From positions 1 through 64,000 of the forward strand of contig JAJTER010000001.1 in the NCBI GenBank assembly GCA_021299835.1: DNA of 64,000 nt. Direction: 5' to 3'. A program made the position numbers and the translations under genes. The stretch is from Saprospiraceae bacterium. GTDB lineage: Bacteria > Bacteroidota > Bacteroidia > Chitinophagales > Saprospiraceae. Below, in pieces: positions 35,824 to 43,314 of this stretch. Position 1 is the first letter of the stretch, and each line of letters begins with the position of its first letter. The notes under the pieces are model-generated. The model worked only from the letters and a program-made list of their open reading frames with translations, did no database searches and had not been told where the DNA came from.

Positions 35824-36936
35824 ATGGAAACTCATTTACAGCGTTGGCGCTTAATATTAGGAGCGGAAGCAGCCCAGGAGGAGTCTCCATTGCTGGATAA
35901 AAATCAGTTGGAAATTGACGCTTTGCTCGCTTCCATTTATGATGCTGATAATATGGGGGCTTTAAATGGTTCCTCACCACAAATCAGTAAATGGCTCGGG
36001 GATATTAGAAAATATTTCCCAACGCCAGTGGTTCGAATATTACAAATGGATGCTTTTGAAAGATTAGATTTAAAGCAAATGATTTTAGAACCTGAATTGC
36101 TCGCTTCTCTGGAAGTGAATGTCTCCCTGGTCGCTACCTTACTTCAATTAAAAGATGTTTTACCCGAGGAAACAAAAGATACAGCAAAAATAGTTATTCA
36201 AAAGTTGATTGAACAATTGAAAAAGGAATTGGCCCGCCCAATGGAACAAGCATATCGGGGTCGCATTAAAAATAATTCAACTAAATCTGCTTTTCCTAAG
36301 GGAAAAATAGATTGGAAGAGAACCATTTTGACGAATCTTAAAAACTATCAACCCAAGGAAAATCTTATCATCCCGCAACATTTTTACCGTTTTAATGCCT
36401 ACACCCCTAAATTAAGCAGACTTATTCTTGCCGTAGATCAAAGTGGGTCAATGGCAAATTCTGTTGTTCATGCCAGTATTATTGCCTGCGTGCTCGCTGG
36501 AATTCCTTCCTTTAAAACCAATCTGGTTGTTTTTGATACCGATGTGATTGACCTGACGGAACAGTTATCAGACCCTGTTTCGTTACTTTTTTCTGTCCAA
36601 TTAGGCGGAGGAACCCATATTGCCAAAGCGCTGAAATATTGTGAATCCCTCATTTCCCACCCAGCGGAAACTACCATAATACTTATCTCTGACCTTTTTG
36701 AAGGAGATTTGTCAGATAATATGTTTGGAATTATTGACAAATTACAATCGGGAGGGATGAAATTTGTTTCTTTGCTTTCTATTGACAATGAGGGAATTCC
36801 TTCTTATGATAAAAAAAATGGACGTAGATTGGCAGCCATGGGTATCCCTTCTTTTGCCAGTACCCCTCAACAATTTCCAAAATTAATGGCCGCTCTTTTT
36901 AATGGGCAGGATATTTCTTCAGCCACTATTTCCTGA
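35824..36936 (+). CDS. VWA domain protein of the YehP type (MoxR-associated system component)
   Basis: A 370-residue cytoplasmic protein with no signal peptide. It follows the YehP-like VWA family closely: N-terminal LQRWRLILG (5-13), KWLGDIRKYFPTPVVRILQMD, ERLDLKQMILEPELL, IDWKRTILTNLKNYQP, then the VWA domain with an intact MIDAS motif DQSGS (205-209), VVFDTDVIDLTEQLSDPVSLLF, LGGGTHIAKAL and LISDLFEGD. In other bacteria this protein accompanies a MoxR-type AAA+ ATPase, a SWIM zinc-finger protein and a DUF5682-type protein. None of these is adjacent here, so it is an orphan in this window. It overlaps the convergent DUF5723 gene by 11 bases. Confidence 0.87.
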   Translation: METHLQRWRLILGAEAAQEESPLLDKNQLEIDALLASIYDADNMGALNGSSPQISKWLGDIRKYFPTPVVRILQMDAFERLDLKQMILEPELLASLEVNVSLVATLLQLKDVLPEETKDTAKIVIQKLIEQLKKELARPMEQAYRGRIKNNSTKSAFPKGKIDWKRTILTNLKNYQPKENLIIPQHFYRFNAYTPKLSRLILAVDQSGSMANSVVHASIIACVLAGIPSFKTNLVVFDTDVIDLTEQLSDPVSLLFSVQLGGGTHIAKALKYCESLISHPAETTIILISDLFEGDLSDNMFGIIDKLQSGGMKFVSLLSIDNEGIPSYDKKNGRRLAAMGIPSFASTPQQFPKLMAALFNGQDISSATIS

Positions 36937-38272
36937 AAAACTTTTTCTCGTTCATTTTTGATCTTTGGTATTGATCAGACGATGTACTCGATTTTATAAC
37001 ATAGTTTAAACCAAATTGCCCATTAATACCCTGTGTTTTTTTTGACGCACTGAGCAAAGAATTCCAGTTTTCCAGGGAAGCGAAACATGCTATATTTCCA
37101 ATATTAATGCCAATATGATTACTCAACTGAATTTGCCCGTTTAAGTGATATTGTAAATTACATCCCATATCTAAAAAAGGGTTCAATGTCAATAGGTATC
37201 CAACTCCTGCAGTGGCATGAAGGATCTTTGTGTATTTTTCAAGGAATAAATATCCATTTAAATGACTGCTCCTTGATATGGAGTATCGTCCATGAAGAAA
37301 TAATTTAGCGGGCAAATGACTGGCGTAAGAAACTTTTTCACTTAAAGGGGTAAGTTGCGTTTCAATGGAATCAACCCATTTATCAAAATTAGCATCAATA
37401 GATTTACCTGCATCCAATAGGGGTAATCCTTCAAAAGTAACTGACTTATTCAAAGATATTTGCCGGGCATTTTTCCAAAAAACAGTTCCTATATCGACAA
37501 TTGCCCCTGAAAATGACCCTTTTTCTGTTTGATATTGAAACCCAATATCAATGGCAGCACCTAAATTTGTGAAGGGTTGGCGTGTATTTATGGAGGCTGT
37601 ATTTACTAAATAATTAATTTTTCCAGTTAATGAATAATCTTCTGGATGAGTGTAAATACTTGCCTCACCAGCTAAGGTTTTTACACCTGTTAATCCGTCA
37701 AGGACTTTAATTTTAAAACCCCAGCTAATGGCTGGATCCATTTTCAATCTGAAACCCATTTGTAAAAAAAGCTCTTGATAAGCTATTGCGTCAAGACGGG
37801 AAGATAAGATTACATTCTCACCAATGAAGGATTTGTTACCTTCGTAAGCAAGAAGAGCCAATGATTTTGGAAATTGAATCATTGCTCTTCCCACAAATCT
37901 ATGCCCTAAGGCAATCCAATGATTTTCTCCCGCCTTAAAACCAATGGAAAAAGTATTTATTTGTGTTCCAAGGTTAACCCTGTTTATCGTGTCCATAGAT
38001 TGAATGGCGCGATTAAGATCTATGTCAATACGGTTTAGGGAATCTTTAGATGAAGATTTGTACAATGAAAAGGGCGACCATTGAATACCTCCCTGAAGGT
38101 GGGGAAGGCATAAAACCAGATTTTTCTCTGTCGGAAAATTTGCCGGATTCAATAAGTTTCCCTGCCATTTTTCAGGAACCATATTCAAAGCTAACGAATA
38201 TTGGCTAAAAACTGGGGAGTAAAAAGGGAGGTAAAAGATAAAAAATAGGAATATGCTTTGTTTTTTAATCAT
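36926..38272 (-). CDS. DUF5723 family outer-membrane protein
   Basis: A 448-residue exported protein, signal peptide about 1-23 (ending PVFSQ). The remaining sequence is made of beta strands with alternating hydrophobic residues (NTFSIGFKAGENHWIALGHRF, LFLQMGFRLKMDPAISWGFKIK, GYLFLEKYTKILHATAGVGYLL), as in the DUF5723 porin-like family of Bacteroidota. Function is unknown. It follows the lipoprotein gene at 38284 by 11 bases, so the two are likely one operon and may work as an outer-membrane pair. Confidence 0.78.
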   Translation of the reverse strand: MIKKQSIFLFFIFYLPFYSPVFSQYSLALNMVPEKWQGNLLNPANFPTEKNLVLCLPHLQGGIQWSPFSLYKSSSKDSLNRIDIDLNRAIQSMDTINRVNLGTQINTFSIGFKAGENHWIALGHRFVGRAMIQFPKSLALLAYEGNKSFIGENVILSSRLDAIAYQELFLQMGFRLKMDPAISWGFKIKVLDGLTGVKTLAGEASIYTHPEDYSLTGKINYLVNTASINTRQPFTNLGAAIDIGFQYQTEKGSFSGAIVDIGTVFWKNARQISLNKSVTFEGLPLLDAGKSIDANFDKWVDSIETQLTPLSEKVSYASHLPAKLFLHGRYSISRSSHLNGYLFLEKYTKILHATAGVGYLLTLNPFLDMGCNLQYHLNGQIQLSNHIGINIGNIACFASLENWNSLLSASKKTQGINGQFGLNYVIKSSTSSDQYQRSKMNEKKFFRK

Positions 38273-38283
38273 GAGAAAGAGGC

Positions 38284-39783
38284 TTAATAGGTTGCTTGTA
38301 AACTTAGTTTCATAGATAACTGCTGCCCCTTTTTTATTTCAATAAATTCTTTTTCGTTTTTTAGTGTACTGAGAAATGCGCTTATGATGAAGCGGTTAGA
38401 CGCTCGTAAAGCCTTCATTTGACTTTCAGAAACGGGGAAATCGAAAATTTCTGTTGTAGGATTTAGGGAGGAAGAAGTTTTTGCATTTGATATAATGCCA
38501 GGCCCTCCTGTTATTAATGAATCTAGTTTATTTCCTTTGTCATCCATAAAGTAGCATTGCCCATAAATAGACATGGGGATGGAGTTGGTTGAAATGATTC
38601 TTACCGTTCCCCGGTTCACTCTTTCCAGTAAACCTAAATTCAAAGGAATAGTGTCAGACAATGGGTAGTTTCTTAATTGCCCGGCTAAAGGAATATTTAC
38701 TTTAGCAGAAATTTTTAATTGATCATTTCGGTTGATTGACCCCAGTCCATTGGGTAAGCTTTTGGTATTTAGCCCCGCTGTAAGACGAAAATTAAGGGCC
38801 GTAGCTTTTTTATTGAATATCGTTTTGATGGGATTTGGAGAGGTGATGGACACGGCAGAATCACGTCTTATCAAATTCGAGGAGGTAGCTATTCCTAAAT
38901 TGAACATTTGATTATTATTAAAGGCAATGAGTGACTCCTTTTTTCCATCGGGAAGACTTATAACAATAGATGGTATTGAAAATTGAATGGGGATGAGAAA
39001 ATTATGTTCAAAGAATAGCTGAACTTCGGGGCGGTCAAAGTTTAAATCACTGGCATAGAAAGGCTTGAGAAAATCGAGGGATTTTTCTATGTTCCCAAAA
39101 TCCAGTTCATATTGATTGAAAGAGGCATTTATGACTTTCCATGCAGGCTTTGACAGCCTAATCGCTGCATTGCTTAGGGTGTATAATTTTCCAGACTTGC
39201 CTTTTGCTTCGTAGGAAAGACTGATTTTTTTATCTTTTATAAGTAGAAATTTGCCTGGCAGGGGCAGTGGATTCAGCGCATTGGTAGAGGAGGGTTTCAG
39301 TCCGGTGCCATTATAGGCGGGTAAAGATATAGTTTGGAAAAGCTGGTTATTTAATGAATCTGCAAAAGGAAGTTTTAGGGTAATGTCTATTGGTTCATTG
39401 AAGGAATTTTCAAAAAACCATTGTAAATCACCTTCTCCAAATTGAACTGAGACGGGATCTATGCCATTAGGTAATGAAATAGGGAGGAATAAATCAGTTT
39501 TATTTATTGGAATGAGAGAGGGGAATAATGCATCTATTTCGCCTGTGAACTGTAGGGCGCTTACTTCTTGTAGAACCGTAGCATAGGAGAAATGTATAAA
39601 TCCATTCGCATCGGTGGTAAAAGTGGCGGGTAATTTTAGATTCAATAAAAAGGAAGCTGGCTCAAAAACAGCATGTCCAAGAGGAAAAGCCAATTCGGGA
39701 GAAGGGTCTGAGAAATTGATTTCCTTTCCTATATCACAACTGTTGCAAAAAATAAAAAAAAGAATAATGCGAATATTAGACAT
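38284..39783 (-). CDS. Lipoprotein of unknown function, beta-rich
   Basis: About 499 residues from ATG 39783. A TTG at 39804 would extend it by seven residues, but it would spoil the short signal segment MSNIRIILFFIFCNSC, whose final Cys is a likely lipidation site. The mature part is rich in beta strands and polar turns, including several LPDG- and PLPLPG-like stretches and a C-terminal FIEIKKGQQLSMKLSLQATY. I recognise no named domain. It heads a two-gene operon with the DUF5723 gene and has a TATCTTTG box 26 bases upstream of the start. Confidence 0.72.
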   Translation of the reverse strand: MSNIRIILFFIFCNSCDIGKEINFSDPSPELAFPLGHAVFEPASFLLNLKLPATFTTDANGFIHFSYATVLQEVSALQFTGEIDALFPSLIPINKTDLFLPISLPNGIDPVSVQFGEGDLQWFFENSFNEPIDITLKLPFADSLNNQLFQTISLPAYNGTGLKPSSTNALNPLPLPGKFLLIKDKKISLSYEAKGKSGKLYTLSNAAIRLSKPAWKVINASFNQYELDFGNIEKSLDFLKPFYASDLNFDRPEVQLFFEHNFLIPIQFSIPSIVISLPDGKKESLIAFNNNQMFNLGIATSSNLIRRDSAVSITSPNPIKTIFNKKATALNFRLTAGLNTKSLPNGLGSINRNDQLKISAKVNIPLAGQLRNYPLSDTIPLNLGLLERVNRGTVRIISTNSIPMSIYGQCYFMDDKGNKLDSLITGGPGIISNAKTSSSLNPTTEIFDFPVSESQMKALRASNRFIISAFLSTLKNEKEFIEIKKGQQLSMKLSLQATY

Positions 39784-39808
39784 AGAGAACCATTTTGAAG
39801 CCAATGTT

Positions 39809-39816
39809 CAAAGATA
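39809..39816 (-). promoter_or_regulatory. Candidate -7 box (TATCTTTG) of the lipoprotein/DUF5723 operon
   Basis: The minus strand reads TATCTTTG, a match to TAnnTTTG, 26-33 bases before ATG 39783. It supports the shorter start. Confidence 0.42.
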
Positions 39817-39864
39817 GTCCTAAATAGTACAATTTGAATAAATAAAACTGGACAGAAAGGCGCG

Positions 39865-40935
39865 TTATCCGTTTTCAGAACCTTCTAAAATTCGTGCATT
39901 TTCAGCCACTTGAAGTGCTTCAATGATGCCGTCAATTTGTCCGTCCATAATCTGGTCCAGATTGTAAAGCGTTAAATTTATACGATGATCTGTGCAACGA
40001 TTCTGCGGATAATTGTAGGTTCTAATTTTTTCAGAGCGATCTCCGCTTCCTACCAGACTTCTCCGTTGGGCGGCAAGTTCAGACTGTTTTGCTGCTGTTT
40101 GTTGATCGAGAATACGCTGATACAGTTTTTGCATGGCAATTTCCTTATTTTGATGTTGGGAACGACCATCCTGACTTTCAGAAACTATACCTGTTGGGAG
40201 GTGAGTAATTCTAATAGCCGATTCTGTTTTATTAACATGCTGACCACCCGCACCACTGGCACGAAAAGTGTCAATTTTCAGATCGGCACGATTAATATTT
40301 ATTTCTTCGTCTTCCCAAACAGGAATAATGGCTACGGTTGCTGCAGAGGTGTGAACGCGTCCCTGAGACTCTGTTTTAGGAACCCGCTGAACTCTGTGTG
40401 CTCCGGATTCAAATTTCAGATGGCCATACACTTCATCCCCCTGTATTTCGAGAACTATCTTGGAATAACCACCTAAAACTCCTTCAGTCACATCGAGAAC
40501 CTCTGTTTTCCAACCTTTGTTTTCCATATATCTTGAGTACATGCGAAAGAGATCTGAAGCAAAAATGGCCGCTTCGTCACCACCTGTACCCGAGCGAATT
40601 TCGAGAATAACATTTTTGCTGTCCGCTGGGTCTTTTGGAATGAGCAGCATTTTAATTTGTTCCTCTAATTCCAGCTTTTGAGGTAAAAGAACCGATAATT
40701 CCTCGTGAGCCATTTGGCGCATATCAAAATCATTATCTTTTAACATTTCCTGAGATGTATTAATATTGCCAATAATATCGGCATATATTAAATAGCATTC
40801 AATTAAAGGTTTAAGATCTTTATATTCTTTGTTTACTTTTTTATATCGGGAAAGGTCGGAGACTAAATCAGGATTTCCTAATTGTTCCTCTAATTGCTCA
40901 TACCTGCTATAAATGGCGGTTAATTTATCAATCAT
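39865..40935 (-). CDS. prfA: Peptide chain release factor 1
   Basis: Class I release factor decoding UAA and UAG. The 356 residues show the codon-recognition tripeptide PKT within RVQRVPKTESQGRVHTS (PxT marks RF1 rather than RF2), and the catalytic GGQ in RASGAGGQHVNKTESAIRITH. DGRSQHQNKEIAMQKL and the C-terminal YNYPQNRCTDHRINLTLY follow. Length and motif order are normal. It has a TACTTTTG promoter box upstream. Confidence 0.97.
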   Translation of the reverse strand: MIDKLTAIYSRYEQLEEQLGNPDLVSDLSRYKKVNKEYKDLKPLIECYLIYADIIGNINTSQEMLKDNDFDMRQMAHEELSVLLPQKLELEEQIKMLLIPKDPADSKNVILEIRSGTGGDEAAIFASDLFRMYSRYMENKGWKTEVLDVTEGVLGGYSKIVLEIQGDEVYGHLKFESGAHRVQRVPKTESQGRVHTSAATVAIIPVWEDEEININRADLKIDTFRASGAGGQHVNKTESAIRITHLPTGIVSESQDGRSQHQNKEIAMQKLYQRILDQQTAAKQSELAAQRRSLVGSGDRSEKIRTYNYPQNRCTDHRINLTLYNLDQIMDGQIDGIIEALQVAENARILEGSENG

Positions 40936-40979
40936 AAAGCGATATCCAACTTAATAATCTGGTGTGAAATTCAAATCGC

Positions 40980-40987
40980 AAAAGTAC
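40980..40987 (-). promoter_or_regulatory. Candidate -7 box (TACTTTTG) of prfA
   Basis: The minus strand reads TACTTTTG, identical to the boxes before glyS, gmhA and the LD-carboxypeptidase gene, 45-52 bases before the prfA start. Confidence 0.45.
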
Positions 40988-41109
40988 GATTTTCCACGGT
41001 AAAACGCTATTTGTATTTATTTTTTGAATTTATTTACCGATTAATAACAAAAAATGACCGTTTCCTAAAAAAAATATACCGCTTACAGTATAAATTACAT
41101 TTTTCTTTA

Positions 41110-41117
41110 TATCTTTG
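41110..41117 (+). promoter_or_regulatory. Candidate -7 box (TATCTTTG) of tsaB
   Basis: TATCTTTG matches TAnnTTTG and lies 29-36 bases before ATG 41146, which supports that start over the longer frame beginning at 41011. Confidence 0.45.
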
Positions 41118-41145
41118 TTTTGCTTATATAAAAAATACTAACAGC

Positions 41146-41829
41146 ATGGCAGTTTTACTTGGTATTGAATCATCATCTGAATATTGTACTGTTTTATTGT
41201 GTGAAAATGGAGAGATAAAATCCATCGTTCAGCACACAGAGGCTTTTTCTCATGCTGCGGTACTCACCAGAATGATTGAAAGTTGCTTAGAAAAGGTGTC
41301 TTTAAATATAATGGATTTAGAAGGTATATTTATCAGTATGGGACCGGGCTCTTATACTTCTTTAAGAGTAGGGGTCAGTACAGCTAAAGGTATTGCCTTT
41401 GCGCAGAATATTCCGATTATAGCTATTCCTACCCTAAAAATATTAGCCTTAAGTGCATTAAAATATAACCAAATAAATGATGCTTTATATGTAGGTATCA
41501 CTGACGCGAGGAGAATGGAGGTTTATATTGGTTTATATAATCAAGAGGGTAATGAAATAGGTGCGAATCGCGCAATGATATTAAATGCTGATTCATTTGA
41601 TGCATATAGTGATCAGGTACTGGTTTTTGCAGGAGACGGTATGTCAAAAGCAAAAAGTATGTATGAAGAAAAGAAAAACTTAGTCTGGACCTCAGCAAAT
41701 ATGGACTGGTCTGTATTTGCTAAGCTCGGTGACGAAAAATATAGAAAGGGTGATTTTTCCGATTTAGTGCATGGTGAGCCTATTTATCTTAAGCCACCGA
41801 ACATTACTACCGCGAAAATAAGCCTTTGA
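41146..41829 (+). CDS. tsaB: tRNA threonylcarbamoyladenosine biosynthesis protein TsaB
   Basis: Partner of TsaD in forming the t6A modification at position 37 of ANN-decoding tRNAs. From ATG 41146 the protein has 227 residues. It carries the ASKHA-fold N-terminus LLGIESSSEYCTVLLCENGE, the AFSHAAVLTRMIE segment and the diagnostic GPGSYTSLRVGVSTAKGIAFA. The frame is open for another 45 codons upstream, but these are AT-rich, not family-like, and contain the promoter box. No tsaD or tsaE is adjacent. Confidence 0.93.
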   Translation: MAVLLGIESSSEYCTVLLCENGEIKSIVQHTEAFSHAAVLTRMIESCLEKVSLNIMDLEGIFISMGPGSYTSLRVGVSTAKGIAFAQNIPIIAIPTLKILALSALKYNQINDALYVGITDARRMEVYIGLYNQEGNEIGANRAMILNADSFDAYSDQVLVFAGDGMSKAKSMYEEKKNLVWTSANMDWSVFAKLGDEKYRKGDFSDLVHGEPIYLKPPNITTAKISL

Positions 41830-41866
41830 AATAAACATAATAAAGTTTTTATATATAATAATTTTA

Positions 41867-41874
41867 TATATTTG
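41867..41874 (+). promoter_or_regulatory. Candidate -7 box (TATATTTG) before the first ArsR-like gene
   Basis: TATATTTG matches TAnnTTTG, 119 bases before the start at 41993. It would give a leader of about 110 bases that contains the repeated 13-mer at 41928-41940. Confidence 0.33.
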
Positions 41875-41927
41875 GACTTTTAAAATATTACCTATAGTTG
41901 TACATTTTTACCCCCAAGTATTAAAAA

Positions 41928-41940
41928 GGTACAGTATTTG
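41928..41940 (+). repeat. Repeated 13-mer GGTACAGTATTTG (copy 1)
   Basis: Lies 52-64 bases before the first ArsR-like gene. A 12-of-13 match (GGTACGGTATTTG) lies at 42428-42440, 45-57 bases before the second gene. The core TACnGTA is a dyad, as an operator half-site pair could be. The final TTTG could instead be a -33 element. Confidence 0.5.
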
Positions 41941-41992
41941 TAATATGATAGATGCGAAAGCATTTCATTCCATAACAGGTTAAATTAAAACG

Positions 41993-42382
41993 ATGAAAAA
42001 CAAAATTTTAGAAGAAGAAGGACAGCTAAACTTCCCCCTAGATTACGCTGGTATTCGAAAAACTTTAATTTTATTGCGTTCGGTAAATCACAAAGTTCGC
42101 CAACGTATCATTGAAATCATTGGACGAGGTAAGAAAATAGTTGTTACAGATATTTGTAACGAATTGAACCTTGACCAATCTGCTGTTTCACAACATTTGG
42201 CTGTTTTAAGGCAATCGGGTGTTGTACAAACGGAACGGCAGGGAAAATTTATTTTTTATTTTTTGAATGTGGAGAAATTGTATCATATACAATCACTGGT
42301 GCAATTGGAAACCATTCAAAATGAGCGTTTAATGGCGGCTTTTGAACCACAGGGACGCAAGCGCCATTTCTTCTGGCAGTAA
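41993..42382 (+). CDS. ArsR-type winged-helix regulator A of a tandem triplet
   Basis: A 129-residue DNA-binding protein. The winged helix (about 30-100) includes NHKVRQRIIEIIGRG, VVTDICNELNLDQSAVSQHLAVLRQSGVV with recognition helix QSAVSQHLAVLR, and the wing TERQGKFIFYFL. The ArsR/SmtB metal box ELCVCDL is absent; one cysteine (in DICNEL) remains at the comparable place, too few for the classical As/Sb site. A basic, aromatic C-terminal extension of about 20 residues ends RKRHFFWQ and is absent from its two paralogues. No transporter or redox gene stands next to it, so a metal role is unsupported. Confidence 0.85.
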   Translation: MKNKILEEEGQLNFPLDYAGIRKTLILLRSVNHKVRQRIIEIIGRGKKIVVTDICNELNLDQSAVSQHLAVLRQSGVVQTERQGKFIFYFLNVEKLYHIQSLVQLETIQNERLMAAFEPQGRKRHFFWQ

Positions 42383-42427
42383 TTCTTAATATATAAAAAT
42401 CACTTAGTCTGTCCATTCAGGAAAATT

Positions 42428-42440
42428 GGTACGGTATTTG
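42428..42440 (+). repeat. Repeated 13-mer GGTACGGTATTTG (copy 2)
   Basis: Second copy of the 13-mer described at 41928-41940, differing at one base in the centre of the TACnGTA dyad. A degenerate -7-like TATTTTAC lies 17 bases downstream, so this copy might act as a -33 region. Confidence 0.5.
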
Positions 42441-42485
42441 ATTTTTTGAAGCTGTGTTATTTTACTTATTTTTAAAAAAGGCTAA

Positions 42486-42824
42486 ATGAGAAAGCAAAAA
42501 AACGAGACTATCATCCTTAAAAAAGGACAATCTGACATTCCATTAGATTATGCAGAACTGCGCAAAGCCGTTTTGGTTTTACGCGCTATCAATCACAAGT
42601 TAAGACAGCGTGTAATTGATCAACTGGATGAACATGGTAAAATGACAGTGACTGATCTTTACGTTAAATTGCGCTTAGAACAATCAGTAGCATCACAACA
42701 CTTAGCTATTTTACGTCGCGTAGGTGTTGTTGAAACTACCAGACAAGGTAAGTTTATTCATTACTCCCTTGACAAAAATCGTTTGGAGCAGATTGCACGT
42801 TTAGTGGATGAGTTAGCTGGGTAA
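42486..42824 (+). CDS. ArsR-type winged-helix regulator B of a tandem triplet
   Basis: A 112-residue paralogue of the gene at 41993. Shared blocks are FPLDYAGIRK/IPLDYAELRK before the domain, NHKLRQRVIDQL, the recognition helix QSVASQHLAILRRVGVVETT and the wing RQGKFIHYSL. It contains no cysteine at all, so it cannot use the cysteine-based ArsR metal site. The N-terminus is lysine-rich. It lies 103 bases after gene A and carries the same 13-mer upstream. Divergence from A is high except in the DNA-contact helix and wing, which suggests related operators. Confidence 0.85.
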   Translation: MRKQKNETIILKKGQSDIPLDYAELRKAVLVLRAINHKLRQRVIDQLDEHGKMTVTDLYVKLRLEQSVASQHLAILRRVGVVETTRQGKFIHYSLDKNRLEQIARLVDELAG

Positions 42825-42874
42825 GACCCACATTTTTCAAAGTTAATTTGGTATGTCTCAAGTTACCCCCCTCT

Positions 42875-42915
42875 GGGAAAATGCCTGCAAAAACCCTCAG
42901 TTGCGGCATTTTCCC
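42875..42915. other. Strong intergenic stem-loop between ArsR-like genes B and C
   Basis: GGGAAAATGCC (42875-42885) pairs perfectly with GGCATTTTCCC (42905-42915). After a single bulged T, GCAA pairs further with TTGC, giving about 15 bp around the loop AAACCCTCAG. No T-run follows on the plus strand (AAATCTTAAAAAAG does), and none on the minus strand, so it is not a standard terminator. It may be a transcript-stabilising, attenuating or protein-binding element. Confidence 0.7.
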
Positions 42916-42966
42916 AAATCTTAAAAAAGTGAAATGCACACACTTCTATTTTAAATTTTTAGAACT

Positions 42967-43284
42967 ATGAGAAAAGTAAAAGAAAAAATCAACTTCAACC
43001 AGGAGCGGTTAGATAACTCTACCGACATCTTGAGGGCACTCGCCCATCCGTTGCGCATCAAAATTTTGTCATTTATTGATCAAAATGATGAAATAAATGT
43101 AAACAAAATTTACAACACGCTCGACTTAGAGCAATCTATCACCTCTCAGCACTTAAGCGTTCTAAGGAATGCTGATGTCGTACAGACAAACAGGGAGGGT
43201 AAGTTTGTGCAATATAGCATCGACTATACAAAGGTAGATAGAGCCGTACAGGCTATTAAGTCATTCTTACAAGCGGAAAATTAA
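42967..43284 (+). CDS. ArsR-type winged-helix regulator C of a tandem triplet
   Basis: A 105-residue member closest to the common ArsR form in Bacteroidota: MRKVKEKINFNQERLDNSTD, LRALAHPLRIKILSFI, recognition helix QSITSQHLSVLRNADVVQT and wing REGKFVQYSI. Like gene B it has no cysteine, and no alternative His/Asp-rich alpha-5 metal site is evident. The helix-wing region matches genes A and B, so the three form a paralogous set transcribed in the same direction. It ends 30 bases before the convergent lspA stop. Confidence 0.87.
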   Translation: MRKVKEKINFNQERLDNSTDILRALAHPLRIKILSFIDQNDEINVNKIYNTLDLEQSITSQHLSVLRNADVVQTNREGKFVQYSIDYTKVDRAVQAIKSFLQAEN

Positions 43285-43314
43285 AACATCAAAGGATAGA
43301 GGCGATTTTGTTGC

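Noticed and set aside
39985..40476. 163-codon plus-strand frame inside prfA
   Set aside because: It mirrors the strongly conserved prfA coding sequence; composition is that of an antisense shadow.
41011..41145. N-terminal extension of TsaB by 45 codons
   Set aside because: The stretch is very AT-rich, unlike the family, and contains the likely promoter box TATCTTTG; ATG 41146 gives the conserved start.
41993..43284. Arsenic or metal resistance operon
   Set aside because: The regulators lack metal-binding cysteines, and no arsB, arsC, efflux ATPase or similar gene is adjacent.
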